A stretch of 64,000 bases of DNA from Scalesia atractyloides (taxonomy: Eukaryota > Streptophyta > Magnoliopsida > Asterales > Asteraceae): the NCBI GenBank assembly GCA_947069175.1, contig CAMTDV010000002.1, positions 10,780,988 through 10,844,987 on the forward strand. The letters run 5' to 3'. This document shows, piece after piece, positions 45,488 to 57,029 of this stretch. The translations under genes were made by a program, and so were the position numbers. Below the pieces are notes generated by a model. It saw only the letters and a program-made list of their open reading frames with translations. It had not been told where the DNA came from and did no database searches. Each line of letters begins with the position of its first letter. Positions within the stretch are counted from its first letter, which is position 1.

Positions 45488-45702
45488 GTTCTCCGAAGAA
45501 CACTTCCAAGTACGAGTGAGAGATGCTTTGTACGAGCAAGATGTTGCTCGTACGCTCCATATACCATTCGTACGAGTGATTCTCTAGTTGTACGAGTGGC
45601 TCATTTCAACAAGTACCTTGCTTGATTCATACGAACCAGTTCATGTTCGTACGAGCCATGGGTCGTTCGTACGAGCATCCTTCGGAGAATGTTCTTCGTG
45701 AC
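45488..45702 (+). repeat. TTCGTACGAG palindrome cluster in Copia U3
   Basis: About ten copies of (T)CGTACGA(G/A) or one-base variants, spaced roughly 15-30 bp. The block is bounded by the inverted pair CTCCGAAGAAC (45491) and TTCGGAGAATG (45681). It sits upstream of the TATA box where enhancers would be. Confidence 0.75.
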
Positions 45703-45759
45703 TTATAGTGTTTAGTACGACCAACAACGTTCTTCGTACTGGTTGCTAGGTGTTGGCAC

Positions 45760-45767
45760 TATATAAA
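45760..45767 (+). promoter_or_regulatory. TATA box of Copia LTR
   Basis: TATATAAA about 290 bp before the LTR end, preceded by the palindrome cluster. Confidence 0.7.
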
Positions 45768-46057
45768 CGGACATGCACTTCTCAATCAAAGTGTGAGACA
45801 CTAGAGTTGATACGAGTCACTAGAGAGAGACATTGAGAGCACAAGAGAGAGAACACAGAGCATATCCTGAGTGTGTATGAACATTGTTTGTATGTGTTTG
45901 TACTAGTTATCTTCTGTTAATCAAGATAGTGAATCTTTGGTTATCTTGTGTTTCTTACTTTGCTTTGGTTTGCATACTTACGTGGATTCCGCACTCGTAT
46001 GTGTGTTACATAAACATGGAAGTAGGTTAATCTTGATCCTCCAAGTGGACCTACAAG

Positions 46058-46069
46058 TGGTATTAGAGC
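46058..46069 (+). other. Primer-binding site of the Copia element
   Basis: TGGTATTAGAGC, one mismatch to the methionine-tRNA complement, two bases after the LTR. Confidence 0.8.
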
Positions 46070-46857
46070 TTTGGTTCTCTTCCTTGTTTAAAACCAAGCT
46101 TAGTGTTGTGTTTGATTTAGTTGTGAGGGTTTCTGGAAGTGTTCTTGAACTTATAACAAGAAAGTTAAGTTTTTGAAAGATAACCAATTTAAAACTTAGT
46201 TAAAACTTGTTGTGTCCAGAAAATTTTCATAAAAACCTTGTTAGAATACATGGGGACATGTTAGGATTTGTTTTTCTTAAATTTCTCTATCAAAGTTTAA
46301 GTTGGACATATTTTCAGGTAAAACACTACCGGAGAACTCACCAGAATATTCTTGTAGGGTTGACCAAATCTCTGGACTTTCTGGACTTAACTGTTTTAAT
46401 TGAAAAGCTGATATGGAACGTTTGTCTTTTTAACCAAAATTGTGTAGACAACTGGCCACTTCTGAAAACAAATCTCTGTTAGAAAAGGAAATTTCCACCA
46501 ACCAACCCTGCAAAAAGATTCCTCTCTGTGAAAAATATTCGTGCGAATAACCCATCCGTACAAAGAATAACACTGTTTGTGCGAAAGATTAAGTCATCCG
46601 CATGAAGGACCTTGTTCGCACGAAGCACAGATTGCTCGCACGAAAGAGTGTCATTCGTACGAACAACCTGGTTCGTACAAAGAAGTGTGACTCATACGAA
46701 TCACTGATTGATGTGAATAACAAGCTTCTTTGATCTGTTTTTCGTGTTTCAGTTTTTCAAATCTTTGTGGTTTTTAAAATTGTGAACTTTAAAAGGAGAC
46801 TGTTATTTTTAAAAATTAATCTTTAAACCTTTTAATTTTCATAAACAAGAACATATA
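46070..46857 (+). other. Copia leader with second CGTACGA-like cluster
   Basis: Untranslated leader before gag. At 46535-46690 motifs such as TTCGTGCGAA, TTCGCACGAA, CTCGCACGAA and TTCGTACGAA recur every 15-25 bp, echoing the U3 cluster. Short open frames have no domain. Confidence 0.65.
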
Positions 46858-49372
46858 ATGGGTACTAATCCTTGGGATTGGGGGAGTAGTTCAAGCACAA
46901 CTCAAGACTCATCACAATGCTCCGCAACCTGATGGGTTAAAACTCTGATGCCTCAACACACAACTACGATAACTGCTAATCAATGGGCGTGTGTAGCAAA
47001 TCAAAATCAGAGCATTCAGACTCTTCTTATAAGTGAGAATGAAACAGGAAGTAATAACCGTCCACCAAAACTGAACCATATGAACGATTATCTTTCTTGG
47101 AAAAGTCGTTTCCATACATATGTTCTCGGTCAAAATACAGAATTATGGATATGTTTTACTACACCATACAAGGAATCTCTCGAAGAAGCAGGATCAAATC
47201 CAACCTCCTTAGCCAACTTAGATGAAAGCGATAAAAAGGCCTATGATTTAGAGAAGAAGGCGTTTGCTATCCTTACACAAGCACTTCATAAGGATATTTA
47301 CCATCAGTTTGTGTATTGTACGCCCACCAAAAAATTTGTGGGATACTTTGGAAGCAAGAGGAGAAGGAAATGCTGCAACAAGAAAGATAAGACATGATCT
47401 GCTAAAGAAAGAGTTTGAAGGTTTCATGTTCATGGAGAATGAAACACTAAGCGACATGAAAACATGTTTCTACCATCTACTTATTGAAATGTACTCGTAC
47501 AAAGTGTTAGCATCTCCACAAGAAATCGTGATGCGCTTTGCTGATGCCTTACCGCCAAAATGGGGTCAATTTATTGACTTACTAAAGCATACAGGCCTTC
47601 TGGATGTAATTAGTATTTATGAATTTGTTCAGAAGCTAGAGAACAAAAATGAAGAAGAAATCCGGAAAGCAAAAATGGTTCCTGTTCCACAAAACCTTGA
47701 AATGTACTTTGGAGGTATTAACACAAGCGTTAGTACAACTCAGCAACCAAAACTCCAAACCGCATTTGTGTCAAAATTAATCCCTTTCTACCACCAGTTC
47801 AAACAGATCAATCTGCCGGCTCAAGTACTCAAACCTATAGTCAAGTATTTGATCCTAAAGCCTTTCTACCACAACCTCAACTTGTTACACCTCAAGTCCC
47901 ACAACAAGCTTCTCAACAAGCTTTCTATGGTAACAACTTTCAGCCTGCAAATCCTAATACTGTCAGACTTGACACATCACATCTTTCCAAGGTCAGTGTA
48001 GAAGTTGCTCGGGAACACATGGAACTTCTAAACACCATGGTTAGTGCTTACTGTGGACTAGCCGCTGGTCAAATTGGAAATATCAATTTGACTAATGAGG
48101 ACTATCAACAAATAGACAGAGATGAGATGGAGTTAATGGATATTAAATGGGCATTTGCAAGTGTGGTCAGAAGAGCTAAGGATTACATGAGCAGAACTGG
48201 AAGAACAAGTTTGGAAAGCAAGAAAGATACAAAGTATGGTTTTGATAAAGATGTTGTTACTTGCTTCAACTGTGGTGAAAAAGGTCACTTCAAACGTGAA
48301 TGTACTCGACCCGGCAAACAAGGAAATCACAACCCTTTCCGAAATCAATCACAACCATCAAACACAACTCAAGTTAACAATGAACAAAGAATAGTAGCTG
48401 TCAACAACCCAGACAACACCAACCAGTCTGGACCATCAAACAACACAAACAGAACTTTAGTAGTACAAGCAGATGAAGGATGCGATTGGTCAGTACAATT
48501 GGGAAACGAGAATCAAGGAGGAACTGCATGTTATGCCAAGATTATCAATCGGATCAAACATGTTCACAGTATTGACACCTTTGATGATGATAGTTCTCGG
48601 TATAATGGGAGTTCTGATGAGGAAAGCTCGAGTGTAGGTGGTTATGGATCTGATTTAGATGTCAGGGAAAGGATTGATACTGAGGTCAATGAGTTGCTAA
48701 AAGAGGCAGATAAGTTGAAAAGTCGGAAGGATGGTTTGATAAGGAAAGCAGAAATTGCACCAAAGGAAATTGAGAAAATATTTACTAACAATGCACCCTT
48801 TTCACATCATACTGCCTTCATGGCTAACGTTGCATGTTCGACAAGTCAGGTAAAATCAGACTCTCCTAAGATATGCAGTGACTGTGCTGAATTAAAAAAC
48901 AAAATCTGAAACAATAAACAGTCACAATCAAAGCCTAGTTGTTGAACTGTCAAAATGGAAAGAAGCAAATTTGGCTTTAACTCAAAACGAAAAGGAATTC
49001 AAATCTGTAATTGAAACTCTTAAGAAAAGCATTTCTGAATTAACAAAAACTGTCTTGAACAAGCAAACAGGAATTAATAACTATATGAATATCCTTGAAG
49101 AAATGAAAAAGGAGTTAGCCATTGCCAAATGCGAACATGATGCAATTAAGCTAAAATTGGAGAGTTATTCTAACTCCCGATATGCGCTTGATCACATCAT
49201 TGACGTTCAAAAACTGAAGGGAGATGTCAAATGCATTGGGTATAAATCGTTTCCACCTCCATTGAAACACAATTATACCAAATTTCCCGATGAAGAGGAA
49301 ATGTCACGCTTTGAACCATCTGTACCTCTTAATCTCGAAGAGTTTGCAGCAGGATTAGGGGGTTTAAGCTAG
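46858..49372 (+). pseudogene. gag: Copia gag with zinc knuckle and coiled-coil region
   Basis: Starts MGTNPWDWGSS, with TGA at codon 25 (46930), then continues in frame: NRPPKLNHMNDYLSWKSRF and LEKKAFAILTQALHKDIYHQ are the UBN2-type Copia gag. Frameshifts occur near 47325 and 47760. ALPPKWGQFIDLL and EFVQKLENKN follow. The zinc knuckle CFNCGEKGHFKREC is at 48262-48303. After TGA at 48907, Lys/Glu-rich sequence (LKKSISELTKTVLNKQ, EEMKKELAIAKCEHD) looks like coiled coil, ending near 49370. It would build the particle and package RNA. Several breaks make it inactive. Confidence 0.8.
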
Positions 49373-50524
49373 ACAATTCCTCAGAAAAATCCAGAAAAAC
49401 AGAGAACTCATCATCTATTGTTGATCAGAATTCATCTATAACAGAGGAAGATGATTCATAGATGATGAGTCAGACAAAAGTGATCAGGATCAATCTCTTG
49501 ATGAAAAGAAAGGGGTAGAAATTTCTGCTACACTCAATGTGAAATCAGTTGCAAATCAAGAGAATGATCCTAAGAAATCTGTCAAGATGACTAAATCTTC
49601 ATCTGAGAACGATAATGTGTTGTATACTTTGATTGGGGATAAGAAAATTTACTCAAACAAAGACTTTCCGATAAAAAATGTAAATCCAACCTCAATTGAT
49701 CAAGTTTTTGAAAACTCAACAACCAAATTTTTGGAAAAGAAGAATCCAATCAAGTCACAACCATTATTCGTTCAAAAGATAAACAACAAGAAAAGCGAGC
49801 AGAAAAACCTAAGGTATCACAACCAAAGGTTGAGGCTAAAGGAGCTCGCTACACGAAGAAAGTGAAGAATGTTAAATTTGTGAGTTCAACGGGTACTTAT
49901 AAAATCGAGACTTTTGAAAGCATGTCTAATATTGATTTTGTAAATCAAGTCAAGAGAACAAAACAGTCAAAACAATTACACTCAATATATAAATGGGTGT
50001 GAAGATGAACCTAGTACCTCTAGACCCACAAGTTCAACATCAAGTCATCAAACAGGATCTCCTAAATTGGTTGAAAGGAGAACATGCTTTAAGTGTGGAG
50101 AGTTTGGCCACATAATCAAAAATTATACCAACCTAGCAAAACTGAAGTTTGTTGAAAAAGCCCCTTCTGAAGCAACTTGTCAACGTCGATCTGTATCACC
50201 TAAACAAGACTAACGTATTGTTAAGGAACAAGAAGAAAAACAGAGACGTAAACAAGTTAAAATAATTTAGAAAGCATTAAAACTGGATGTTTTTGAAAGG
50301 AAACCAAGTTCATCAAGTTTAATAAAACCAGAAGTATTTAAATCTGTAAATAATAGTTAATCTGGTGAACATAAACAATCTTGGAATCCTAAAACCGGTA
50401 ATGTTTCAGGGGGAGGCACAAAGTTTCCAAATCATCAAGAAATAGAAATCACATTTCTTGATGATAAGGGTCGACCCAAGACCACTAAGGCTTGGGTCCC
50501 CATCTCAAACTAATCGGGTAATGT
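49373..50524 (+). pseudogene. Copia gag-pol linker with damaged second zinc knuckle
   Basis: Acidic, Ser/Lys-rich frames (for example 49539-49865) separated by stops. At 50094-50126 CFKCGEFGHIIKN should end in Cys but has Tyr (TAT at 50124), so the knuckle is lost. Text near 50470 (GRPKTTKAWVP) is the typical passage into protease. Confidence 0.65.
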
Positions 50525-52154
50525 GTGCAGGGTGTTCCAGGAGGAACTGTGAATAGTCATTGGATTGTTGACAGTGGAGCATCCAGGCACATGACAGGCG
50601 ACTTAAGGCTCCTTTATGATGTGAAAAGCATTAGGGGTGGTTATGTTGCTTTTGCTGGAGATAAGGGTGGATACATCAATGGAGAAGGAATGGTCTCCAA
50701 TGGTGTTGCTGGTTTTGACAAGATCAATTATGTTCGTCAAATTGGTCACAATCTTCTAAGTGTTTCTCAAATCTGCGACAAGAAGTTCACGGTTCATTTT
50801 GATGATGCCGGATGTTATGTGCTAAAACCCGGTTTCAAGATTCCCAAAGAATGGATTCTTCTGTCAACTCCAAGAATTAATGACTTGTATATTCTTGACA
50901 TAAGCCAAGCTATTACTACATCTGCACAAGTTACATGTTTTGTCTCAAAAGCCACCAAAAAGGAATCAATCTCTTGGCATAGAAGAATGAGACACATTCA
51001 CTTGAGAAAAATGAACTATTAAGTGAAAAGTAATCTTATGAGTGGTGTACCAGTGAAGAACTTTCATTTATAAGACGTCTGTGTATCGTGCCAAAAGGGA
51101 AAGCAAGCTCAAAAGTCCCATCCTGTGAAAAAGATTAACACCGTGAATATGCCTTTGGAACGTCTTCATATGGACCTCTTTGGACCTATGAAACACAAGA
51201 CTACCTTTGGTGATTCTTATTGTTTAGTAGTTACTGATGACTATTCAAGATTTTCATGGGTTAATATGTAGGCACACAAGAGTGAAGTTCCTGAAATCCT
51301 CAAGAATCTCCCGACACTACTTGAGAATTTGTACAACTTGAAGATAAGGAGAATCAGAAGCGACAATGGCACTGAATTCAAGAATTATGTTATGGATGAG
51401 TTTTCTTCTTCTAAAGGTATTTTACATGAGTACAGTTCTCGCTACACTCCACAACAAAATGGTGTCGCTAAGAGGAGAAATAGAACTCTGATTGAAACAA
51501 CAAGAACTATGCTAGTAGAATCAGAACTTCCTGTTCAATTTTGGGGAGAAGCTGTGGCTACTGCATGTTATACGATGAATAGAGTTCTTACAGTGAAGAG
51601 GCATGGGAAAACATGTTTCGAATTGCTGCATAAAAGGAAACCGGATGTGTCTTTCTTAGAACCTTTTGGAGCTCCATGCACTATGATTGATCCACATAGT
51701 AAATTCGGTCCTAAGGCTATCGAAGGATTCTTCCTTGGATATGCTACTCCTAATTTCAGAGCGCGGAACTTATCAACGAAAAAGATTGAAGAATGGGGTG
51801 AAGTTAAGGTTCAAAGATACACTGAATTAGTAAGAGCTCCGGGTGCTCCTTGAATGTTTGACTACGATGGACTATTTGACTCCTTTAAGCTGCCAACTTT
51901 TGATGATGCATCTGCAGCTGCTCAAATGCTACTGGAAAGTGATACTGCAGTTGACTCATCATTAGTACGACCAATTATTGTTAACCCTCAAGTGTCTACT
52001 TTGATTAACAATCTTGTTCAAAATGAGGAATTTGAGGGTGCTGCTGATTATAATGTTTCGCCAGAAGATGATGAGTTCCATGATGCAAATGAAGCTACTT
52101 TTGGTCCTGTTCCAGGAATTTCTGAAGTCACGTCAAATGTACAAAATCAAGGGA
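50525..52154 (+). pseudogene. Copia protease and integrase, catalytic Glu lost
   Basis: Protease: HWIVDSGASRHMTG with DSG at 50570. Then the GAG-pre-integrase finger (SWHRRMRHIHL; CVSCQKGKQ) with TAA at 51020. Integrase core: first Asp in LHMDLFGPM (about 51171), second Asp in RSDNGTEF (51362), and 36 residues later, where D-D-35-E integrases have Glu in GVAER, this copy has GVAKR (AAG at 51470). Further stops stand at about 51070, 51269 and 51851. After the core (FELLHKRKPDVSFLEPFG, EGFFLGYA) comes an acidic linker that is cut at 52154 by the Gypsy insertion. It processed the polyprotein and inserted cDNA in its intact ancestor. Confidence 0.85.
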
Positions 52155-52342
52155 CGACTTGTAACATCCGTCAAAAACCGGGTTAACCAAACCCGCTTCG
52201 TTTATTAACCGAACAACCAGTTAAAAATTTCGTTGCGTATTTAATGCCCAAATTAATTTTAAACGATACATTATTAATAAGTATATTAGAATATAAAATT
52301 TATATTTGAAAATGTATTAAAAATAGTGAAATAAAAATTAAA

Positions 52343-52425
52343 TGCTGAAGCCGGGTTTCGAACCCGGGTCAGCCGAGAGAATCATCCAAACCTTAACTCA
52401 CACTCGCCCAACCACTCCGCCACTT
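52343..52425 (-). repeat. Antisense tRNA-like module in 5' LTR of element 2
   Basis: Minus strand GTGGCGGAGTGGTTGGGCGA then a long variable region and CCGGGTTCGAAACCCGG: intact A and B boxes, perfect T stem, serine/leucine-like. Confidence 0.75.
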
Positions 52426-52691
52426 GTGTTGTTTGATAACATATTGAAACAATTAATACAAATAATAAATCTGGAAATCAAACCCAGTCAACAGCGCGCC
52501 CAAATCCGCTGACGCCGGAAAACCCGACGATTTCGCCAATTATCGTCGGTTACTTTTGACTTAACGTAAGAATTAACGACGCCATCGGTTATAACTGACG
52601 TCCAGTTCCGCGACATCCGTCCTAACCGCCGGAGAACGGCTGACGAACGAATCAAGACGGTAATCAGACCCAATTCATCGATATTCTTCCC

Positions 52692-52697
52692 TATAAA
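52692..52697 (+). promoter_or_regulatory. TATA box of element 2 5' LTR
   Basis: TATAAA in CCCTATAAATGC, between the antisense module and the sense modules. Confidence 0.65.
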
Positions 52698-53274
52698 TGC
52701 ACACCCTAGTCTCTAGTAAACTTTTCGCTCAAAATCGCACTGATTCTTCAATCAATTTCACTCGCCGGAATTCTCTGCAAGTCGCCGGAAAACCGAGACT
52801 TTCATCAACACGGTAAATACCTCGACTTTTTCTGTTTCATTCCATTATTAGACAAATTCTAATATCACTCCATTACCCAGAATCAACACCAGACGACGTT
52901 GCCGGATTTTCTGTTTTCGCCGGAAAACTTCTGAAAGTTCCAGAATCTCGCTGTTTGCCGGTATGATCATTTAAACTTACTGATAATCGTTGCTCAGTAG
53001 TTCAATTTCACATCTAATCCATCCAAACTGTTAATTGATCATAACAGCCGAAGTTCACAAAACAGAGCCGACGATCTTTGCCGGATTTCTGAAGAAGACA
53101 ATCTGTTCGTACAATCATTTCCCCAAACCCTTTCTGATCAATACATTACGAACACTTATAAAGTTCGTTAAATTAATTTAACAAGTAACAACATGGTTAA
53201 CCGTTGTCTGTGTTTTGAGCGAAGAAGACGAAGTCGTATTGATTATAAGATTAATTAAAATCAGTATTATGAAC

Positions 53275-53688
53275 GGGTTAGACACGCAGTCCAGCGGTGG
53301 ACTGTGAGCAAACAAACGCATACGTCCCGAGTTCGATCCTTGACACACGCACACTCGCTGTAATAAAAATGTTTTTTTTTAAACCGAACCGGATCCACAC
53401 GCAGTAAGATGTTAAGTATAATAAAAACCGGAATATTTACCAAGTTAGACACACAGTCCAGCGGTGGACTGTGTGCCAAACTAAACCACATGTCCTGGGT
53501 TCGAGACCTATGGGGAGCACCGAGTCGATACCATTAAATCCTTTTTAAAATAAATGATTTTCGGATTAACTTAAATAGTGTATAAATATAATTAAAAACA
53601 GAAATATTTCGGGTTATACACGTAGCTCAGTTGGTAGAGCTGCGTTCACGCGTACGGGAGGTCACGGGTTCGAGTCTCACCCAGCGCA
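53275..53688 (+). repeat. Three tandem tRNA-like modules, 168-bp period
   Basis: Starts near 53275, 53443 and 53611, a spacing of 168 bp each. Modules 1 and 2 have stems CGCAGTCCA/TGGACTGTG and ACACAGTCCA/TGGACTGTGT around GCGG; module 3 has ACGTAGCTC/GAGCTGCGT. B-box-like ends: GAGTTCGATCC, GGGTTCGAGACC, GGGTTCGAGTC. AT-rich spacers (ATAATTAAAA, AGAAATATTTCGGG type) repeat with them, so whole units were duplicated. Acceptor stems are absent. Confidence 0.8.
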
Positions 53689-54179
53689 CACATACAAACG
53701 ACCGAACCGGTCAACGGTCAACAGTAATGGTCAACAGTCATGGTCAACGGTCAAAAAGTCAACATTTTTTATTATTTTTATTTATTTATTTTATTTAAAA
53801 ATCAATTAAAAATACTTAAAAATAACGTTTTTAAAGTTAGAAAATAGCCTTAAACTCACAAAAATATATCCAATAATCCTACTAAAATTGATTAATAAAA
53901 TTCGCTTAATTACCGAACCGTTATGTCATTATCTAGGTTAGTTTCTCTCGTGGTTAAATCCAATTTCGTGCGCATTCATCATCAATCCAAGAAACGCAAC
54001 CACTGTGAGTGAATCTTACAACTCCCCTTTTTATTACACGTTTTGGGGTGTATCATGTGTCGCTTAAACTAATTGTTTATTCAAACTCGTGCCATACCAT
54101 ATTATGATTTAAACTTAGAATGTAAATATTGTTTGTAGTTATGTATTACATATTGTCAAGTTGTATGCAAATTATTTGT

Positions 54180-54343
54180 TAGGCCCATCATTTCCTCGTG
54201 GGAGACGAGTTGAACAACGCGTGCCTTAAAACTCATTCATTAGGCCCATCAGTTCGTAGAACAACGCGTGCCTCAAAACTCATTCATTAGGCCCATCAGT
54301 TCCTCGTTGGAGACGAGTTGAACAACGCGTGCCTCAAAACAAT
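54180..54343 (+). repeat. Three-copy subrepeat with CTCGT hairpin
   Basis: ATTAGGCCCATCA...AACAACGCGTGCCT recurs three times. Copies 1 and 3 contain CTCGT-GGGAG(or TGGAG)-ACGAG; copy 2 has lost the hairpin. Confidence 0.8.
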
Positions 54344-54746
54344 CTATTATTGTATGTGTGTGCATTAGTTAATATTAAGTGTTTTGTGAATAAGTTTACA
54401 TCTATATTTACTCATATGTGGTTATGCACTTTATTTTATAATCAATTCAATAAACTTGTTCAAATGTTTTTCATAGGATTCACTCGCCAACTTTTTGTTG
54501 ATCCAAAAACCATTTTTACACATGATACAGGTGAACAGGATGAACCATGGAAAACATAGGAAAGTGCCTTAGAAGAAAAATAATGAAGCCTAGAAGGATG
54601 TATAGGACATGTTGAACTTGTATGATATGATTGTATGATCTTCTTTAAAATTGTGATAATAAATATGCAACGTTATAATAAATGTCATGAGCTTTGATGA
54701 AAACCCAATCATGCCCCGATCGCTATGGGTCGGGGTGTGTACAGAT

Positions 54747-54758
54747 TGGTATTAGAGC
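54747..54758 (+). other. Primer-binding site of element 2
   Basis: TGGTATTAGAGC three bases after the LTR, complementary (one mismatch) to methionine initiator tRNA. Confidence 0.85.
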
Positions 54759-55557
54759 TTTTGACTATAAGGATATCGGATAGGTTATTAGACCCTTGGA
54801 GCCTATACTATAGTTGATTAGATTTTAATTGTTTATGTGGTTATATGCAAACTCATGATGTTTATTTCTTTCATATTTATTACATACACAAATGCATGCA
54901 AACACTTCCAATACTACATTTTGTGATACATAGTGAATTATACTTACAGTCAAACATACATAATTACATACACATTCATCATACATATTTCAATGCTCAC
55001 ATATTCAAATCATCTTCATACTTCCGTTATTCAAGATTTTGTCGCATTTTTCATTTTCCAAATCTCATCAAAGTGAGTTCTGCGACGGGCATGTAGTAAC
55101 TGTAAGGGTACCAGTACCGGTAGTCGGAACGTCCTGTCTAGGTTGGCATTCGTATAAATCCAGTATAACGGACCAGTTTGCCTACCTGGGGATTAACGAT
55201 GAAAGTACAAAGGACCTATTAGGCCAAAGCATGCCACACCAAACGTCGTTCGAACTAACCCCACTTTGAGGTGTCACCGTGTCCACACCTGGATACATTC
55301 CGAATATCATACGTTACATACATATTTCTCGATTTTCTCCGGGTTTTAGTGTACGTAACCAGGCTAACACATGCGAACCATATGAAAAACCCGGTAGTCA
55401 TGGGGGCATGCAAGGCCCAATTACGAGCAAAGCCCAAGACATCCTATGGATGTAGTAGATTTATTATTCTATATTTATTTTATGAATGTTCATTCCTAAA
55501 TACGACACATGATCTCTAAAACATCCAACTCATACTCTTGATATATATTCCTTGTAG
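54759..55557 (+). other. Untranslated leader of element 2
   Basis: No coding domain. Conserved blocks (AGTCGGAACGTCCTGTCTAG, ACATCCTATGGATGTAGTAG) occur in the leaders of element 1 and of the hAT-nested element. Confidence 0.7.
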
Positions 55558-57018
55558 ATGTCTTCTAGTCTCGCTCGTAGGAAGATGAGATCAGGAAAAG
55601 CCCGCGAGCGCATGGCTGCCCAAATCGCTCAACAAATGGCTGCAGTAATACCCAACATTGTAGTTCAAGTTCAGCAAGCCCTTACCGCTAATCCCGTCAA
55701 CCAAGAAGATCAAAATGTTATCAACCCTCCCCCAAATACCACTAAATGCACCTTCAAGCATTTCAAATCCTGCGACCCTCCAAAATACGAAGGGACTGAA
55801 GGTGTCACCGCTCTCCTCCATTGGTTTTAGGAAATGGAAAACACTTTTCTAAATTGCGATTGCCCCGATGATCGCAAAGTGCGATATGCTACTGGTCGTT
55901 TACTTGGAATAGCACTTACTTGGTGAAATACAGAGAAGGCCAAACGAGGCGTTGAAGATGCTATTACTTTGACTTGGGAAGAGTTGAAGGAAATCATGAC
56001 AAGACAGTTTTGCCCAAGGAGCGAAATCAAGAAATTAGAGGATGAGTTCTATTCGTTGAAACAAAAGGAAGGCGACCACACCACATACAACAAGAGATTC
56101 CTCGAGTTAAATCAAATGGTTCCCAACTTGTTCACTCCTCTTTACCGTTTGATCGAGCACTACATTCGAGGTCTTCCTTCAAAAATTCAAGACTCTGTAA
56201 TAAGTACCACACCTGCAACTTTGGAAGCAGCAATGGAGTTAGCTATAGAGCTCATCGAGAACCGCATACGAAATAAGGACTTCAAGGAGGAGAAGAAGAA
56301 GGATAAAGCATCAACTGAAACCTCAAACTCCACCCAAACCGAATCCCCTTCTCAACCCATTTCTAAGAGAAAACGAGATGGGCAACTTTTCACTGTCACC
56401 CAACGCAATCAACAAGCCTCGCAAGCCGTACCCCTCCAAGCTATCCCAATCACTCAGGTAGCACCCAACTCAACTTACCCAAATAAGAAACCTTACCTTG
56501 GACCTCACCCTCAATGTAACACCTGTTTTTATCACCATCCATCTACCTTACCTTGTCGGCTATGTGCGAATTGTGGACGCTATGGTCATTTGAGCAAGGT
56601 TTGCCGCACCTCTCAAAACCAAACCTCACCCCCTACTCAAAACATGATCCAAACATATCAACAACCCCAATACCCCATGTTACCTTATGTTCGAGCTTAT
56701 TTTAATTGTGGTGACCCTACCCATTATAGAAACACGTGCCCTCGATTGGTAAACATCATACACGCCCAAGCTCAAGCAAACCCAGTTAACCAAGCAAATC
56801 AAGAAAACCCAACACTAGGCCACCAGCAAGAGGAAGAGTTTTCAACATCAACGCCAATCCTGTTGAAGATAATGACGGCCCAAACAAATCACCCAACTAG
56901 TCTCCTTCACCAAAAATCAAGATTTAACTCCAACCGCTTAGTTTTTATGTTTTTCTTTATGTTATCTCAATTTTCACGTATCTCAATTATAAATTGGAAA
57001 TTTATCCAAGGATCTTAA
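55558..57018 (+). pseudogene. gag: Gag of element 2, two nonsense codons
   Basis: Starts MSSSLARRKMRSGKARERMA right after the leader and is collinear with gag at 15782. Capsid motifs: CDPPKYEGTEGVTALLHWF, then TAG (55828) and a TGG-to-TGA change near 55923, then REIKKLE-like text, YIRGLPSKIQDSV and the KRKRDGQ basic stretch. First cysteine cluster CNTC...CRLCANCGRYGHLSKVC is intact; in the second knuckle the first Cys is Tyr (AYFNCGDPTHYRNTC). The tail is frameshifted relative to element 1. Gag is the only protein this element ever encoded. Confidence 0.88.
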
Positions 57019-57029
57019 TGCGAATTACT

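Larger units (their letters stand above)
45278..46055 (+). repeat. 5' LTR of the Copia element
   Basis: TGTTGATACACTTTTG to GTGGACCTACA, about 778 bp, directly followed by the primer-binding site. A TATA box (45760) and clustered CGTACGAG motifs support a promoter. The 3' LTR is outside the window, so the left boundary is inferred from TG and element layout. Confidence 0.6.
52160..54743 (+). repeat. 5' LTR of gag-only element 2
   Basis: TGTAACATCCGTCAAAAACC to GGTCGGGGTGTGTACA. Compared with the 3' LTR it has a small deletion near its end (GATCGCTATGGGTCGG) and TGTACA instead of TGACA. It carries the same modules as the other LTRs. Confidence 0.92.

Noticed and set aside
53275..53688. CRISPR-like array (regular spacing, palindromic repeats)
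   Set aside because: Period of 168 bp, repeats diverged, spacers also repeated, and the context is a plant LTR.
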